A program made the position numbers and the translations under genes. From positions 1 to 8,776 of the forward strand of contig CAUUNL010000066.1 of assembly GCA_963546405.1 (NCBI GenBank): a DNA stretch of 8,776 nt. Direction: 5' to 3'. This stretch comes from Abiotrophia defectiva_A (GTDB lineage Bacteria; Bacillota; Bacilli; Lactobacillales; Aerococcaceae). Under the pieces are notes generated by a model. The model was not told the origin of the DNA. It saw only the letters and a list, made by a program, of their open reading frames with translations, and ran no database searches. This document shows positions 7,164 to 8,776 of this stretch, one piece after another; the stretch's first letter is position 1; each line of letters begins with the position of its first letter.

Positions 7164-7233
7164 GCCCTTACGCTCAAGTTTTCTACTTATGTCAAAGCTT
7201 GCTCGGACTTGTAATCTAATAGACAAGTATTTG

Positions 7234-7278
7234 AAAAGAAACCTTAAACAAAAGGTAGGGCCTTTTGTTTAAGGTTTC
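7234..7278 (-). terminator. Rho-independent terminator of the L,D-transpeptidase gene
   Basis: A perfect 18-bp inverted repeat (7278-7261 and 7255-7238) with the five-base loop CCCTA on the minus strand is followed by TTTT. It starts 21 bases after the TAA of the transpeptidase gene and separates it from the wal operon. Long perfect stems with a short U-run are efficient, but some read-through into walR cannot be excluded. Confidence 0.88.
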
Positions 7279-7299
7279 CAAATTAAAGGCGTTCAATCA

Positions 7300-8679
7300 T
7301 TAGAAGATAATAACTGGCATCCCGACTTCCACTAATTGGTAAACTTCTGCCATGGTACCTGGTGGCGTGTTGATACAGCCTAAAGAACCATTAGACAGGT
7401 AGGCTTCGCCCCCGAAGGAAGCTTGCCAGTTGGCATCGTGAATCCCTTGGCCAGTGTCATCAAATGGAATCCAGTAATCAACCGGTTGTTGATATTCCTT
7501 CTGAGTATGTGGGTTGTAACCCTTGAGGGTTGAAGGAGACTCCTTATTCCAAGAAGCGTAGGCCCCGGGGATAGTGGTCGTACCAGGGCGACCGGTTACG
7601 ACTGGTGTTTCCAGTACCTTCTTACCATCCTTGTAAATAAACATCATTTGGTGGGCAATGTCGACTTCGACATAGCTTGGACCGATATCATTTTCCTTGT
7701 CGGCATAACCCGTCCCAACAACCGTTGGTTCACGCTTGATGGTACCACCCTTGTTAAGGTCCGCCACAATCTTCTCTGCTTCTGTCTCGGAGTCAATGGA
7801 CCAACCTAAGGTCCCTGGTTGTACATCGACAACCCCAGATAAGGTTGAAGCAAATTTACGCGTTTTATTGATGGTCGCGTATTTGGTGTTGAGTTCCTTG
7901 ACATAGTCTTGGACCTTGCTTTGGTCTACTACCAAGTTATTAGACTCATCGAATTGAATCCAGTCATTGATTTTATCTTTAGGAACGACCTCTTCCTTAC
8001 CTGAGATAGTCAAGGTAATTTTGGTATCCGCTACCTTGTTAATTTGATCCATAACTTGGGTAATCTTAGGATCGTCACTCTTGATTTTTGGCTCTTGGTA
8101 GGCCGAATTGATTTCAACCGAGGTGTTACCTGACTGTACTTGAGAGACAATCAGCTCCTTGACCTTAGCTACGTCTAACTGGTTACCGGATTTTTCAGGG
8201 GTGACGTGGTAACCTTGTCCGTTAGAATACTCGATCTTAGCATCTTCAGCCGCTGTCCGGTTTTGGTTGTTCAAGCCAAAGCCATCCAGAGTCTTGCTAA
8301 GGTTTTCGTCGTTAAAAGCCACATGATTGAGCAAGACATTCTTATATTCGGTGGTATTGAAGAAGCTACCTACCCAACCGGTTGGGTCTTGTGAATTATA
8401 AGCTGATTCCAAAGCCTTGTTGGCATCTACTTGGACACCTGCTTGTTCTAAGGTAAAGCGACCTACTTCTTTGCCGTTCTCAAGAATGGTCACTTCCTTC
8501 TGGTTAAGGTCTTTGCCAATCTTATCCTCCGCTTCCGCTAAGGTTAAGTTGGAAATATCCAAGGAGCCAAATTTAGTATTGGCTTGGAATTTCTGGGCGT
8601 AGAAGCCTACACCGGCACTATAGCCCAAACCAGCTAACAGTAAAACTGTTGTCGAGCCAATGATTAATCCTTTTTTCAT
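7300..8679 (-). CDS. Membrane-anchored L,D-transpeptidase (YkuD domain)
   Basis: 459 residues. One N-terminal membrane segment (about 5-27, after MKK) is probably an uncleaved anchor. A long extracytoplasmic part (about 35-325) has the repeated alpha/beta form of PG_binding_4-like domains, as in the Enterococcus faecium enzyme Ldtfm. The C-terminal YkuD catalytic domain (about 334-459) starts at SYVEVDIAHQMMFIYKDGK and contains GIHDANW with catalytic His414 and SLGCINTP with catalytic Cys435. Such enzymes form 3-3 cross-links in peptidoglycan from tetrapeptide donors, and are insensitive to most beta-lactams apart from carbapenems. The histidine usually next to the catalytic Gly-Cys is leucine here (Leu433). 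The start is supported by GAGGA about ten bases upstream of the ATG. It is a separate unit just upstream of walRK with its own terminator. Confidence 0.94.
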   Translation of the reverse strand: MKKGLIIGSTTVLLLAGLGYSAGVGFYAQKFQANTKFGSLDISNLTLAEAEDKIGKDLNQKEVTILENGKEVGRFTLEQAGVQVDANKALESAYNSQDPTGWVGSFFNTTEYKNVLLNHVAFNDENLSKTLDGFGLNNQNRTAAEDAKIEYSNGQGYHVTPEKSGNQLDVAKVKELIVSQVQSGNTSVEINSAYQEPKIKSDDPKITQVMDQINKVADTKITLTISGKEEVVPKDKINDWIQFDESNNLVVDQSKVQDYVKELNTKYATINKTRKFASTLSGVVDVQPGTLGWSIDSETEAEKIVADLNKGGTIKREPTVVGTGYADKENDIGPSYVEVDIAHQMMFIYKDGKKVLETPVVTGRPGTTTIPGAYASWNKESPSTLKGYNPHTQKEYQQPVDYWIPFDDTGQGIHDANWQASFGGEAYLSNGSLGCINTPPGTMAEVYQLVEVGMPVIIF

Positions 8680-8717
8680 GTTTTCTCGTCCTCACTTTTT
8701 CTCTTATTCAAATACAG

Positions 8718-8726
8718 ATTTTAGCA
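8718..8726 (-). promoter_or_regulatory. Extended -10 promoter of the L,D-transpeptidase gene
   Basis: On the minus strand TGC-TAAAAT (8726-8718) is an extended -10 element, about 38 bases before the ATG, giving a short leader. No good -35 box lies at the right distance, which the TG motif may make up for. Confidence 0.5.
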
Positions 8727-8744
8727 TCGAATTGTGAATTTTCT

Positions 8745-8774
8745 TTGACCCTTCCATTAATTATTCTATATGAT
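8745..8774 (+). promoter_or_regulatory. Possible divergent promoter pointing off the right edge
   Basis: On the plus strand TTGACC (8745-8750) and TATGAT (8769-8774) are spaced by 18 bases. This would drive a gene to the right of the window, divergent from the transpeptidase gene. Only the sequence match supports it, because the gene is not in view. Confidence 0.35.
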
Positions 8775-8776
8775 TT

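Noticed and set aside
7190..7195. Consensus TTGACA upstream of walR as a -35 box
   Set aside because: At 16-18 bases downstream there is only a CGTAAG-like sequence, and the TATAAT box is about 49 bases away. A sigma-A promoter using it is unlikely.
7210..7226. TGTAAT followed at five bases by AGACAA, a possible WalR binding site
   Set aside because: Only the first half matches TGTWAH; the second half matches three of six positions. It also lies well upstream of the likely -10 box. No other good paired site was found in the three promoter regions.
7238..7278. Perfect 18-bp inverted repeat as an insertion-sequence end or operator
   Set aside because: It lies 21 bases after a stop codon, has a five-base loop and is followed by TTTT on the minus strand. 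This fits a terminator better. No transposase or target duplication is seen.

Overview
The window looks like chromosomal DNA of a low-to-mid G+C member of the Lactobacillales. The evidence is a complete WalRK cell-wall two-component locus with both membrane regulators WalH (YycH) and WalI (YycI), strong AGGAGG-type ribosome binding sites, and TTGACA/TATAAT-type promoters. WalK has two membrane segments and a large extracellular domain, and WalH/WalI are present, so Streptococcus is unlikely. An Aerococcaceae-like organism (Aerococcus, Abiotrophia, Facklamia group) is my best guess, but it is a guess. No tRNA, insertion sequence, phage gene or CRISPR array is visible.

All six genes lie on the minus strand, so the window reads right to left. 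At the right end (8679-7300) is a membrane-anchored L,D-transpeptidase with its own likely promoter and a perfect 18-bp hairpin terminator (7234-7278). After a short regulatory gap with a TATAAT box and a 5' leader hairpin comes the wal operon: walR (7064-6360), walK (6346-4496), walH (4496-3087) and walI (3087-2233). walK/walH and walH/walI are joined by one-base stop/start overlaps. Fourteen bases after walI, behind a perfect AGGAGG, is a large DUF2207-family membrane protein with a Gly/Ser-rich tail (2218-290). It stands where many relatives carry walJ (yycJ) and htrA. A strong terminator (252-283) closes the operon.

The 250 bases at the left edge hold no gene. They contain two well-formed minus-strand promoters about 94 bases apart, each TTGACT-N17-TATxxT, followed by a structured leader resembling the boxA-like 5' leader of Firmicute rRNA operons. 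I infer that a 16S-23S-5S operon starts just off the left edge, in the same direction as the wal operon.

Functionally, WalK senses the state of the cell wall and phosphorylates WalR, and WalH and WalI tune WalK at the membrane. The neighbouring L,D-transpeptidase makes beta-lactam-tolerant 3-3 peptidoglycan cross-links or attaches to them. The DUF2207 protein has no known function, but its place in the operon suggests an envelope role under the same control. The locus is mostly well known. The points most worth following are the DUF2207 gene inside the wal operon, a WalK PAS domain lacking the histidines of the staphylococcal zinc site, the SLGC active-site motif of the transpeptidase, and the rRNA-type promoter pair.
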